Shown: in pieces, positions 22,303 through 34,715 of the stretch
Position numbering within the stretch: position 1 is the stretch's first letter
Layout: the number at the start of each line of letters is the position of its first letter
From: Struthidea cinerea
Lineage: Eukaryota; Chordata; Aves; Passeriformes; Corcoracidae
DNA length: 64,000 nucleotides
Assembly: GCA_013397865.1 (NCBI GenBank)
Contig: VZTI01005310.1
Location: 1,101,394-1,165,393, forward strand
Direction: 5' to 3'
Position numbers and translations under genes: made by a program
The notes under the pieces: model-generated
What the model was told of the DNA's origin: nothing
The model's database searches: none
The model's input: the letters and a program-made list of their open reading frames with translations, nothing else

Positions 22303-25300
22303 TCATTTTCTGTATAAACTTTTAACACTTCATCCATTTCCATGTTTGAAGCTTTCCTAATGAAACAAATTCTTAAAATGGGGCTTTAAAGAAACTTCCC
22401 TGCTGATAAAGAAAAGGATTCACCAGGGAAGGAAACATCTCCCATTAATCCTGCGAGTGGAGGAGATATTATTGTTATTAATTCCAGTAATTAGGAGGAA
22501 AACATAACAAATTACTCCTAATAAGCCTTTCAGACAGGATTTTCTTTTAATCTCCAGGCTCATTTATATTTATTTTTTATATTTGCACCAGCTGAACTTG
22601 GCATTCTCTGCACACTCTGCAATGACCTTTATTCGTTTGCTGATAGACACAACCCAGAGGTTGAAATCAAAGTGATTTGGGGTTAATTTATTTTATTTTA
22701 ACAGCCAGAACAAAATATGAGGTAAAGGCACTTTTATTTTCTCAGTTTGTGGAAGGATTTCCACTCTCTCCATAGATTTCTCCCTTAATTCTTCTAAAAC
22801 ACGGGAATATTTGTGATAAAAAACAAAGAACCTTCTTTTTGCAAGGAAGAGTAACTCCACACCAGCCCTTTTTAGTAACTTTGGCTCCTCAAAATTATCT
22901 CTAAATGTGACATTTTTAGGGATTTCTTCCTCTTGATGGTTCCAGGAGCATTTGGGATGATGGAGATTCCGTCAGAATTCTGAACCACACTCCAGGTGTG
23001 TTTTCAACTCACCTGGAAGTTTTCTTTACTTCATTTTTGTGGGAGCTGCAGCTCTCCCAGCCTGTGTCATCTTTCTTCTGGAGAAGATTTTCACATCTAA
23101 ATCTTTGTTTGTCAAAACTTTGCTGGGATTTAATTATTTTTTCTTTTGAGAGGGAGAGGAGGGCAAACTTGAGACAGTTGTAGAAGACCTTGGAAAGAAA
23201 ATTTTGAAAGTATCCTGAATTTCCAGAGTGGGGAATTGTCAGAAGCTCTGTGGCTTTTTCTCTTGTGGGCTTTGGGTTAAAAATCCTACTTTTGGAAATG
23301 GGTTGTGATTTCCTCCCTTGCTCTTTTGGCAGCTTCCATTCAATTTAAGGCTCCTGAGTATAAACGTAACAAGGAATTGTTTCCTTTTTTTGATTTAAAT
23401 CCTTTTTGGAATAAATAGTTGGCTGAAAAATCTTTTTTGGAAGTTAAAAACAGTGCGGGGAGAGGAACCTTGAGCTCCTGCTTCCCAGCTCTTGCTGTAA
23501 TCAGCAATTATTTATTTTAAATATCTCTTCTCACATGTAATGACAGTATTTTTAAGTACCTTTAATTTTTTTCCAGGTTGAATGCAGAGCTGCAAAAATT
23601 CCTTTCAGGGCTGCCCACGTGTGTCTCATAACCCAATATTAACCAGTTGCTGCTGCTAATTCACATTTTCCCTGGGTTCAGTTCTTCTCCTTTGGGCAGC
23701 TTTTTTTCTGTAGTTTTAGGTCAAGATCTGACCATAAATTTTTGCTGTGCATTAGAGATGAAAAGAGAACATTTTCCTCCTGTTTCTACTGAACAGGAGG
23801 TTCAAGAGTTGACCTGGAATATTTAAAAAATCAACCTCACCTTGAACTCCACAGTGTGAGCCGCTCCTGCTGTTCCTTACAATGTGAATTTTGTCTCTCA
23901 GTCGCTCTTACATTTTTTTCCTGTTATTTATTTATAAGGCAGAATTCAATATTTTCTCTTGTTCCACTTGCTTAATCTCTCCCTTTTCTTCTCTGTGTTC
24001 CACCAAGCTCTTCTAAACTCAGAGCTTTCACAGTTCCCAAATCTGTGGCTGCCTCTTTCTTCTATTCCAGGCGTCACCTGAGCACCCCACATTTCATTTT
24101 TTTCAGCATGGAGACAGGCAGTTCTGCAAAGGACGATGTGCTTAGAAAACCTCCGAGGCGTCTGGAACAACTTGGAAAGAGTTAATGTGTGGTCACAGCT
24201 GCCAAAGCTGAGCCATCTGCTGGGTTCAAAGTTGATTAAGTATCACTGCTTTTAAATTAATAAGGGCTCTGTTAGAAGAGTAATTGGAAGTTGCATAAAA
24301 TATGGATTTGGGACTTCGGGTATACATAATAGAGCATATATTTGATAAGAGCTTTAGACTATTTCTATTAAAAGTTCCACTTTCGTGATTACTGCAGCAT
24401 TAAAATCAGTGATGTTTGCCGTCTAATCCCATCTAAAGATTAGGATTAGTAGCACAGCATTATTTCCTAAACCCCCAGGCCCAAGTTTCCCCATTATTAA
24501 ACACCTGGGAGGGATTTGCCCTCCAGGAGTGGCGTTCCAAGCCCTGGGAAATGCAGGTTCCCTCCCATTTGTTTTCCTGCTTTAGAAAGAAGTGCCCTAA
24601 TTCCATCAGGACCAGGGACAGGGAGAGGAAATGAACAGTGCGATGGCCAGAAAGGAGCAGCCAGGATCTGAGCGAGGCCGGAGGCACGACTGTGTTCTAC
24701 CTGAGTTGGGAGAAATTCGGCTTTCCAGGCATATTTAAATTAATTTTTAATGTGTTGCCATTTACCCCCGTCAATACTCTCCAACAGGACTGTTTTACAG
24801 GACGCAGCCAAAGGTTTAAAAAAAAAAAATGGTTTGAGTTCAAGCTGCAGCAAAGCTGCTGGAAGGGGCCTTCTGGATGCCAGAAAAGCTCGGGAGTTGA
24901 GATTATCCCTGGGGGGCATGGGAAAAATTAGATTAAATATCCCTGTTTTGCCTGAGTCAGATCAGCCTCAAACCTTCGCTTCAGCAGCTCTGGTTCCTTG
25001 TTTTAATTTCTTCCCAGCACTTCTCTTCTTCACAAAACAGCATCTGCTGCCTCTTTTCTGTCCAAGGTGGAAGTGGAGGGTGACAGTGCTGTGAATAACT
25101 GGAATAGGGTCACTCCCAAGCTCCTTGTGGTCTGTCCTGACCAAAGGAATTCTCTCCAGGAGGATGTGAGGAGCTGCTGTCCCACGGAATTAACATGAAA
25201 AAATAATCATTTGCTCTTCCGAAAAGGCACCAGCCCCCACCTGAACATGAGCACTGTACGGAACTGCTCCAGCTCAGGCTGCCCTCTGGATTCATCCTGG

Positions 25301-28300
25301 ATCCCTGTTAAACCCACTGTGATTTAAGCATTCCTGGTTTGCCAGTAAAACCTGGGATAAACAAGAGAAAAGGAGAGAGAGGAACAAGGCAAGCTCAGTT
25401 TGGAATGGAACTGATCCAACCTCCCACCAGCTGCCTTCACTGGGGAGACACAGAAACTCCAAAAGGAATTAACACAGCATTACTGCCCCTTTCTTGCCTT
25501 TTCCCCCCCCTCCATTAAACTCTATGAGGGACTTGAAGGAAAAGCATTTTGTTGTGTATGAATAAGCAAAAAAGCCAAACTCCCTGCAGATTGCTGCTTG
25601 CTCCGAGGTTCTGACACGTGGGTTCTCCCGTTGGGCTCCTGTAACAATGGCCAGAGGCTTCTGCAAGCCCCCAGGTGTTCAGGATGCACTGGGAGCTGAT
25701 AAATGGTGGCTTGTGGCAAGTGAAAATGGCCTCCTTTAGACCTGGCTTTAATTTAGGGGATTCTAAATCATCCTGCAGCACCCCCGACTGGGTTTGATGT
25801 CAGCAGAGAACTCTGCACGAGGCTGAGGTGGCTTCAAGAGATGGGCCCGAGCTGGTTTTGCAAATATTTGTGTTCTTATAAAAAGTATCTGTGCAGGAAA
25901 AGCTGGAAGAAAACAATAGCAGAGGATAGAGAAGAATCCAGTCAGACAACCACCATAAATTAGATTTATTTTAGCATTTTCCATTTTTCTGGCTGCATTT
26001 CAGAATGTGTACAAATAGCTGATATTTAGTCACTGGAATATATTTTTTCTTTTAAACAAACCATTTAGGAGCATTTTTAAGGCTGCCTCTGTCTGTGCTG
26101 GCATTCAGAGGTTTCAAATCAACATTAAGTGTTTTATTGAGCACATTCCTTCACGAGCTGAGGGAAAACAAAGCCTCATCCCACACCTTCCCAGTTTCAT
26201 ACCCAGGGATGGACTGGGCAGTGTCTGCACGGAGATGCAGATCTGGAGCCAGCTGGGACTTTTTAGCCTCTCTGCTTAACCTAACTCACTTGAATTTCTG
26301 TCTTTTCAGTTTAAATTCTCCCAAGGTGAAATTCAGGAGATTTAAAGATAAGTCCTGCTGTTCCATTGCCCAGAAGAAGAAAGAAGTGATCAGATTTAGG
26401 ACTGGCTGCTCTCCTTTTGCTCTGATTGTTTCTTAATTAAATGGAGCCACACTTGGGCTTTTTTCCCCTGTCCACTGCAGAAGTTTTAATTGTACCGCAA
26501 TTATTTAGGGGGTGAAGAGATGGGTTTTTGTTTTATTGGTGGCTTTTTAGGAGTGGAGGAGGAAATTATGTTGTTACTTCCTTTCTATGCATTTAGCTTA
26601 ACACACAAAGAAATCACCAGCTGTTGTTAATTGATATTGAAACTTGATCTAAGTCAATTTGTTTGGAATTTAGGATTAAATTAATTTAAATAACTTTTGA
26701 CAACACAGTCTTCTGACAGGCTCTCCCTTGTAAGTTCCCCACCAAAGTAAATCACTTTCAGTGAATTATTTACGAGACAATTTCATAGGGAGAGCTTCCA
26801 AAACCCCTCCAGGCAAGAATAAAATGATCTTCAGTGTTCCAGTCACAATCTATTCGGTTAATTGGCTGCCTTTCCTCCTCAGGGAACACCGGGGGTTTAT
26901 GAGCTCCTGCCAGAGGACAGGAGGTGCCAATTTCCTGCACTGGGCCAAACTGGGGAGTTTTTCCCCCAGATTTGCCATGGAGATTTGCAGGGCATTGCAC
27001 AAACCAACTTCCCTGCTTTGTTTGCTTGTTTCTTTTTAATTATTTCACCTCCCCAGTGTGTGGTTTGGTGATAAAGGAATGGCTTTTCCAGCCTGTTTTG
27101 TTCTCTCATGTGGGTGTTTGAGAGTAGACTCTGCAAAACTTCATGGAAAATCAGTTTATTTCTGTGGAGGGGGAAAAACCCCAAAGTCAAATGTGGATTT
27201 TATAATTCCAAGTATTTCAGGGATGCTGAGTGAGTTCCTGCTCAGCCTGTCCTGCTCCTGCCATCCCTCATCCCTTGCAAGGGACTGAGGAATCACAGGC
27301 CTGAGTCAAGGGGAGCTCTGCTCCTCCCACTCCTCTGCTCCAGCAAATTCACCTTTTTAATGGGATTTCTGCAAATTCTTGCACAGGGCTGTGCCCTAAT
27401 TTTGTTCACTTGCACCTTAGAGAAGGGAAGAAAAGTAAAAAAGCAGCAAAATGGCAATGCAGAGTCAAAATCCCCGGGATTTTCACCCAAGGGTTCTGCC
27501 TTTCTGTGTAAAAGTTAGAATTTTCTACAGCAACCAGGCTTGTGCTGTTGGAAAGTCAAACATAAAAATGGCATTAAATAATTCCTTTTGATTGATTAGA
27601 AAAAACCCAAGCACCACCAATCACCAAAAACCTCTCAGTTTGTAAAATCTGGGCAGCTCAGTTTTGGGAAGAAAAGAGCAGAGGGCTGCGAAACGGCCAT
27701 GCTGTGCTTTTTCATTACTTTTCCAAGCACTGACAAGTGTCGTAATTCTCTTGTCTTGCGTTTCTTCCTCGAAACCCTTCAATTCTCTGCAGAACCCCTG
27801 ATGACACCTGCAGGGATGTGAACTCAGCTTGTCCTTCCGACACTCACAATGTTTCATAGCTGATAATAACAGAGAAAAATGAACAAAATCCCTGTTCTCT
27901 GATAGCTCCTGAAAAGGCCTTTGGCAGGTGGTTTATTTAGCCTGGGATTTTCCAAAACATCCTGGGGACTGGGTGCCTAATTCTCCTAAACCACTGAGTG
28001 GATCCTGCTTTTCTTTCAATAATCCAACCTAAAACCAGTTCAAAACTGCCCAAACTTGACGTGTGTCGTGCACACGTAAGTATTAGATTTAATATTTCAA
28101 ATCATATCTTACATTAATTTGATTAAACTCCCTGCCAATGCTTGTAACTGGTGTGAGAATCCATCTTCTCCACAGATTTTTCACAGTAATTTATCATTAT
28201 TTAATGAAAACTTAAAACAAAGAGGCCAAACTTAATGTCACATTCCCTTGACTGCTTGGAATATTTCATCTTCCCTGCACAGGAGTTGGAGCAGACCCTT

Positions 28301-28801
28301 TAGACAGACATCGGGGCCCCCTGATCATTTTTTTTCTGCTGCCTTCTGGCTCTGAGTGCTGCTGCTAAAATTATGAAAGGATTAGAGGGTTTCATTCCCT
28401 TAAATGTTAGGGTGGGGAATATAAAATATGGGTGTTTATAAGCAGCTCATCAAGGACAACCTTGATTATCGAGGCTTGTTTGAGCAGCAATTTCAGAGTT
28501 TTCAGTCCCCATCACTGGATGTTTTTATTTTCCTCCCTGTGTTCAGTTGATTATTGTTCTATTCTGGGCAGTGAGGGAGTGAAGATGACCCAGATCCTGC
28601 TTAAGCCAAAACTGGGGACACAGAATCTCTCCTGTTGCTTAAATATGAACAGTTCTGAAGGGGTTTTGTTGTTGTTGGGCATTAATTTGAAGTTTGGTGT
28701 TAGTTTTAAAGGTCACAAAGGCATTTCTCAGGACGAGAACATTGATCAGACACAGAGCACAAGAACCCTGAGTCTCGGAGTTCTTGTGAGAGCCAGAAAT
28801 C
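22303..28801. other. Long repeat-poor non-coding stretch
   Basis: About 6.5 kb with no CR1 or LTR that I can recognise, the longest repeat-free part of the window. Sequence is AT-rich with scattered TAAT motifs, notably at 22400-22580, 24180-24440 and 26590-26760. There is an A12 run at about 24817-24829. No convincing exon: the frames are short and appear on both strands. Whether the lack of repeats reflects constraint needs an alignment. Confidence 0.4.
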
Positions 28802-29088
28802 TCAGAATCCTGGAACGGGTTGGGTGGGAAGGGACCTTAAAGCCCATCCAGTGCCCCCCCTGCCATGGACACCTCCCACTGTCCCAGGCTGCTCCAGCCT
28901 GGCCTTGGGCACTTCCAGGGATCCAGGGGCAGCCACAGCTGCTCTGGGAATTCCATCCCAGCCCCTCCCCACCCTCCCTCCTCAGAGGAAGGAATTTTTT
29001 CTGTGTATTGAACGTAAATTTCCCTTTTCCCAGTCTGAACCCATTACTCCTTGTCCTGGATGAACAGTCCCTGTCCAGCTTCCTTGGC
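28802..29088 (-). mobile_element. CR1 LINE 3' fragment
   Basis: Antisense CR1. The plus strand runs 'ctcagaatcctggaacggg', 'cacctcccactgtcccagg', 'ccagggatccaggggcagcc' and on to 'ccattactccttgtcctgg'. It is one of the youngest-looking and longest copies here. It accounts for part of a 298-codon open frame across 28432-29328, which is therefore not a gene. Confidence 0.92.
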
Positions 29089-29227
29089 AACCCCTTCAGA
29101 TCCTGGGAGGCTGCTCTGGGACTTTATTTCAGTCTCATTTCTGTGACTTTATGCACTGGCAGAGGGAAAATGCTGGGTTTAATTCAGGATTTGCTGTGTC
29201 TTTGCGTGTGGCCTTTCTGCAGAGGTT

Positions 29228-29368
29228 TGCCCAGTCCCTGGCAGTGTCCCAGGCCAGGCTGGACGGGGCTTGGAGCAGCCTGGGACAGTGGGAGGTGTCC
29301 CTGCCATGGCACGGGTGGAACTGGGTGATTTTTGAGGTCCCTGCATAGCCAAATCATTCCATGACTCC
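29228..29368 (+). mobile_element. CR1 LINE 3' terminus
   Basis: 'ttgcccagtccctggcagtg', 'gcctgggacagtgggaggtg' and 'atcattccatgactcctg' match the CR1 tail in sense. It lies 140 bases from, and opposite to, the copy at 28802-29088. Confidence 0.85.
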
Positions 29369-29660
29369 TGTAAATACACTGGGAGCTGATTTCCTGCCTG
29401 CTGCTGAAGTGGAGCCTGAATCTCCAGGCTCTGTAAGAAATACCTGCCATCATTTGTAGACTCTTTGTTATTTTACCATCTGAGTTACCTCAGAAGATGC
29501 ATTTTCTGTTCCTCACGACCTGGTTCTCGGGAGGCATCTGCAAATTCCTAAATGTCTGTGTTCATTTCCCTGCACCCCCTGGAATTCTGAACCTGCACAC
29601 AGAAGTGTGGAAACCTTGTTTTGTTTTGTGTACCTTGATGCCTTTAGGAAAATACTCCTT
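29369..29660. other. Short unique stretch
   Basis: No feature recognised. Confidence 0.4.
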
Positions 29661-29742
29661 GTTTCGGTTTGGTTGGTTGGTTTTGTTTGGGTTTTTTTTG
29701 GTTTGTTTGGGGTTTTTTTTGGTTTGTTTTTTTTTTTTTTTT
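29661..29742 (+). repeat. T/G-rich simple repeat
   Basis: GGTT, GTTTGG and T8 units ending in a T run of about 16 and AG. Low complexity; the antisense frame of lysine, threonine and asparagine codons across it is an artefact. Confidence 0.85.
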
Positions 29743-31239
29743 AGAAGAGAGGAGAATACTTGGGAACAGTAAGAAAGTCTGAACAAGGAAATTCAGCTTG
29801 TTCTGGAATTGTGTTATTCTGAGTGAGTGGAGAACCAGGCCAGAAGCGTCCTGGGAGAGGACTCAGCTTGGCTTTAGGAAGATCTTTTTACTCTGAAAGC
29901 GCTCATGAAACAAAGCTCCACAGCAGAAGAGAAAACTTCATCTCAAATCCCCCAAAAATATTCCATGTGAGAAGGGGGAGGTTGGAAAAAAGATTTATAT
30001 TGCTGTTTACAGAGTTCTTTGCATTTAAAGAGAAAGAAAAAGAATTCCGGAGAGCTTTGCTGAGTGGCAGCTGGGAGCTTTGGCCAGCGACACACTTTTT
30101 AACCTGGAATATATTTATAGGCAGAAAAGTGATTGAAAAAATTCTTTATTTGGAGCTGGGGCACAAAAAACTGCTTTGAAAGGAGGCTGAGGTGTTGAGG
30201 AAGAATCCCAGGGAAGTCAAGGGGCCTTTGAAGGTGAAATTCAGTTGTCCCTGAGAAATTTGTCACCTTGGGGGATTTCATTGCTGGCTTTTAACAGAGG
30301 GATTGGGGAAGCAGGAAACCCCTGTGAGTCTGACTGGGATTTCCTCGTCTGGGAGGATGTGCAGGGAAGTTGCTGGCATTTAACTTCTCTCTGCTGTGCA
30401 GGTTTGAAAGGGCTTTTCAAATGCAGCTGATGGAAAACAGTTTGATTTGTAGGTCAGACACATTTTTTGGCCTGCAAAGGCCAAAATAAAGAGTTTTTCC
30501 TCTTCCCTATCCCTTCTAAGCAGAAAACTGCCAACTTTTCAATTATTCCTACTTCAAAGCATTGCCCAAGTGCTACCAAGGTGGCTCAGCTTTAATAATT
30601 TGGCTTTTCTGGGAGTCAACAGGAGCTCCAGGCCTGAGGGAGCTCATGGAGCCTCATTTCCAGGGGCTCCTTGTCTTATCCATCATAATTTAATAAGTTT
30701 TATTTGAAGGTTCTGTTGTGAGTTTCCTCATTCCTAAGCATGGGAGAGTGTATGCAGGACATAACCGGTATATAAAGTATTTAATATGTAATGTTTGTTC
30801 CTTATTAAACAAATGAAATCATATCATTTAAAGCTGGTGTGTTTGTTTTTAAAGTCCTAGTCTTCCCTTTGGACAGAACTGACAATGCCTGTTGTGTCTG
30901 CATTCTTGTGGGTGTTACAAATTTAGGGGCATTCTGAATTTCTGGGTGGGATGGGGAACGGGGATTCGCAGAAAATCCCTGTTGTTCCGCGGTGTCTGTC
31001 TGCGCACCTCGGGCACTGATCACACCCCACGGCCAGACACAACAAACAGCATTTTTTGCCATTTTTCAGCCACTTCAACCAACTGCTTTTTACAGCGTTG
31101 GACATCCCAGTGTGTTGTTAATATCCTCAAAGCCAAGCTTGGTTCCACGCTTGGAGCGCATTTGTCTCACGGAAGGAAAGTTGTTGTCATCTCCTGTCCT
31201 GGGGTGCTGTACGGTGCCGTATTCCCCACTGACACATTC
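29743..31239. other. Unique non-coding DNA, no feature recognised
   Basis: The AT-rich stretch 30680-30840 contains TATATAAAGTATTTAATATG. Moderate CpG content at 30955-31035 and 31085-31240. No exon recognised. Confidence 0.45.
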
Positions 31240-31471
31240 CGTGCCTTAATCAGTGTCTCCCCTGATGGGGGAGAGGTTTAGCCTCTTTGCCAGGAATTCA
31301 GGAGGCGAACGGGAACTTCAAAAAGTCTCTGCTTTCAGATGGTTTTTTATTGAGTCTTATCAGAGAAAGGGAGTCACTTGTGTGGCTCCGACACAGCACA
31401 GGGCAGAGAATGCAGGAGAAGCCCGCACTATCAAGATTAGACAGTCTTTTTAAAGGTAAATTATCCAATAA
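31240..31471 (-). mobile_element. LTR-like fragment, family 4 copy A
   Basis: Closely similar to 53672-53905. Shared landmarks on the plus strand are 'gatgggggagag', 'gcgaacgggaacttcaa', 'gacacagcacagggcagag' and 'aagattagacagtcttttt'. On the minus strand an AATAAAA poly(A) signal lies near 31344-31352. The similarity to the second copy ends at about 31471. The element may continue to about 31890 in this copy, because that sequence has the same style, but no second copy in the window supports it. No TSD could be fixed. Confidence 0.7.
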
Positions 31472-33989
31472 AAACGTAAAACGAAAGAGATTTTCACATT
31501 TCCACCAATGTTCAATAAATCACTTTGTCACGTACACAGGAACTGCGGAATTCTTTATCCAATCACCTTAAACTACTTCTACTGCAGAATATGGAGGAAT
31601 AGAAGGAGGAACAAGAGGCCTGGAGAACAACAACAATCCTCCGTTTTGAAGTTTCTTACTTTTCTCTATTTACTATATTAACAAGCCCAAAGAGCCTAAA
31701 TTTTCGCCCTGTGACAATCTTACTTAACATTCTATCATCCAGTTCACACCAGTGTAGATTCCAACTCTTCCCAAAGGGTCGGGAACTTTCTCCATGGGCG
31801 AAGGTCAAAGACAGAGTTGTCCAGGGGGGTAGAATCCTTCAAAACAGGCAGAGAGAGATTCTCTGCATTCTGGATTCCAACACCCATCGTCTGCCCTGCG
31901 CCAGGCGAGAATCCTGCGCCTTCCTGTGTCTGTCAGCTGTGGGAGAGGGGCGGCTGGAGCCTGCCTTCTTCGGGGGACACGTTCCTTCCAGAGCGTTTCC
32001 CTTCATTTGTCTCAAACCGGGACACCTCCCCTTCCTCCCGTTTTCGGTTTAAGACGTAAATTCTCCATTTTTCATTCCCCTGTTGTGACAAGGATGTGCT
32101 CAAAATGGGCTCATCATGGCACCAACACACCCGGAATAATTCTCTGCTGGAACTGAATCCGAGTTTTCGGGATGTGAATGTCTGAGCCCTGGCCACTGCG
32201 GTTTTAAAATATCCAATTGCAGCAAATAAAGGCATTAATGAATGAATTCCCACCCCTGGAGGGGAAAATGGTGCTACCCGAGACTGTGTTCCATCCTGTC
32301 CCACTGCCATAACCCTGCAAAATCCAGTGCTCAGGGAACTGAGACAGGCTCTGCCTGGTGCGGGAATCAAACCCACCTGAGGATTGATTCTGCTGTGGGT
32401 TCTCAGATCTCGTGGGGGGCCAGTAATTTCCTGTGCTCTAAAGGCATCCTCTGTCTGTTTGAAAAGAGGAAAAATTATCTTTTTCAGTCATTTTCTTTTG
32501 CTGAACTTTCTTAGGCTCTGCTATACGGAAAAAACCCCCTAAAATCCCACTTTTGTTCCCAGTTTGCTGCTTGTGCGTGCTCTAATTAAACTGCAGTTCT
32601 TAATCTTTGTGGTTAGAGTTGGTTCCAGTCAAATGTGGATGGGTTAAACACCTTGGTCTCAAAGGCTTTGGACACCATTCCGACAGAAATAAATAATATT
32701 TAAGAAATGAATGCTTCCAGGAATTCCCCTTGCCCTCAGTGGGAAACGCTGAGGAAACAAGACTGGGCGTTTTCCTCAAGACTGCAAGGAGTTTATATGG
32801 AAATACTTTTAGGGATTTAATTTGAGAGAGAAAGAACTTCCCAGTTCTGAATTACCACCAGAAGGAGGGCAGGAGGCAGAGACTGGGGACCTTGGTTCAT
32901 TCTCCAGACAGGCCCTGTTGCGGTTTTTTGCTTCAGCCCAGAACAAACACAGCCATGAGAGCTCTCCCAGGACAAGGAGTTCTCATCCTGCAATGCTCTG
33001 ACGGGCAGGAGAGTCACCTCTCATTTTGTTGTTGTACAGCAGCACTGGTCAAACATTTTATAACTTATTTTAGGTAATTTAATCCAATTAACATGCAGCT
33101 AATTTAGCATGACATGAGCTGTAGCTGTGCAGCTCCAGCTTTGTTCATTAAATCCAATATTAAGTCATTGTCCTGACACCCCAAAGAGGCATAATCAGTC
33201 ACTGATTAATTAGCACCAGGATGTCAGGCTCTAATAATTGCCTAAAGTTTATCTTGTCAAAAATGGCTTTTTGGTGAATTTTATGCACTCAGTGAAATGG
33301 AAAACACGGCCCTAAAAGCCACGGGCAGACCTCAGGGGGCACCTGCAGGGTTTGTTTGCCAGGTTAATTCAGGGACGACCTCCAGTGCATCCTGCAGCTG
33401 ACACAGCTCCAGCAGCACCTCCCCACTGCTCCTTGCAGAAAACACAGGCTGTGTTTTTGTGAGTAAAAACCGTTTACTGTGAGTGGCACCAAACACCAGA
33501 TGGGTTCTGAGTGTGTTGGGAGAGGAGGCTGCAGGAGCATCCTTGGGTTATCTCTGACAAGAACTGCCTTGAGACAGGGATCTGGAGGGAGAGATGATCC
33601 TCCAGTGCCTCCTGATCACCCCTCCTTCCCTGTGAGGTGGATTTTGCTGTGTCTGTGCTGTGGGAATGTGGAGCTGGCCTTGGGACACTCAGCATGTGTA
33701 TGAGGGAGGGGGAAAGGGAAAAAACAGCCCAGGGTTGTGCCAGGAGCTGTGACAGAGAGGGCACCTGAGTCTGAACCTGTTCCTAGAGCAGATAGTGCTG
33801 GGATATTTATTTAAACTGGTTGGTTGTTGTAAGTGCTTTGGTGTTGTCTAGCAAGCTGCAGCTTTCCCTGGGAGCTCGGCCGAGGCTTCCAGGACAGGGC
33901 AGAATTTCTCTGCCCTTCCACAGTCCATTCCGGCCGGCCGGCACTCTGCTCCGGCCAGCTGCCAGCCTTGCAAACACGGCGATGGCAAA
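31472..33989. other. Unique or weakly classified DNA
   Basis: 31472-31890 may be the rest of the neighbouring LTR-like element. 33050-33310 is AT-rich with repeated CTAATTTAG/TTAATTAG motifs and is repeat-poor, a possible regulatory block. 33840-33990 is GC-richer, with CCGGCCGGCCGG near 33933. No exon recognised. Confidence 0.4.
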
Positions 33990-33994
33990 GGAGG

Positions 33995-34579
33995 TGTCCT
34001 AGTTTGGACAAATTCGGAGGAGAATACCCTCTGATAGAAGTCAGGTCACAACCACCCCTCCCCCCCAGGTTCGGGAAAAATTTTCCTCAAAGGAAAGTGA
34101 AAGAGATAAAAGCTATTTATTTAACAAACACACAGGTGGGGAATAATAATGCTAAATAATGAGATCGATCTCTCTGTGGAGAGAAAACCTGGGAAGATTT
34201 CAGAGCCCTTCTGTAGGTGCGGTCTCTCCCCTCCTCGGAGCTGGGTCGGCGAGGGGCCACCCCCCCAGGCCTCCAGGAAAAAATTCTCCTGATGTGTTCA
34301 GATGTTGTTGAAACAGTCCAGAAGAGAAGGAAAGAGCAAAAAAAACCCAAAAATCTTAGGAAAACGAAATTTAACCCTCCGTCTCTCGCTGGGAGAAAAA
34401 AGAGCCGAAAAAAAACCAAGGGTACCGCCAAAACAGAGGAGCGTCTCTCCGTGTCCTTGAAACAACTGCTTTGAAAAGTTTGTTTTCTGTCCTTCTCAGG
34501 CTCCGTTTAAAGACACAGAAAAGATTGGTGGGCATAGGGTAGCGATAGGGGATGCACATCATAAAGTCACCCCAAGACA
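33995..34579 (-). mobile_element. Solo LTR, family 2 copy B (5-bp TSD)
   Basis: A 585-bp unit, on the minus strand TGTCTTGGGG ... CTAGGACA, flanked by the perfect 5-bp repeat GGAGG at 33990-33994 and 34580-34584. The minus-strand poly(A)-type AATAAATA lies at about 34114-34123. Only a few per cent of positions differ from 3581-4161, including small indels in homopolymers. The different TSD shows an independent insertion, in the same orientation as copy A. Confidence 0.88.
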
Positions 34580-34684
34580 GGAGGTGAGCAGGGTCTCTGC
34601 ATGGGGGTGTTAGAAGATGTTCGATCGTTGCATCTGGTCCCTGCGGTCCCCAGAGGCAGAGAGCGAGAGAGACCTCGTGGCCAA

Positions 34685-34715
34685 GGGCCTTTTCCCCAGG
34701 GCCTTTTCCCCAGGG
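34685..34715 (+). repeat. Tandem duplication, 14-bp unit
   Basis: GGGCCTTTTCCCCA occurs twice back to back (34685-34698 and 34699-34712), followed by GGG of a third copy. Confidence 0.85.

Noticed and set aside
28432..29328. Longest open frame of the window (298 codons, plus)
   Set aside because: Its second half runs through two CR1 fragments and the first half has no recognisable domain; the frame is a repeat artefact.
3581..34579. A long provirus bounded by the two family 2 LTRs
   Set aside because: Different TSDs on each copy and 30 kb of unrelated DNA between them.
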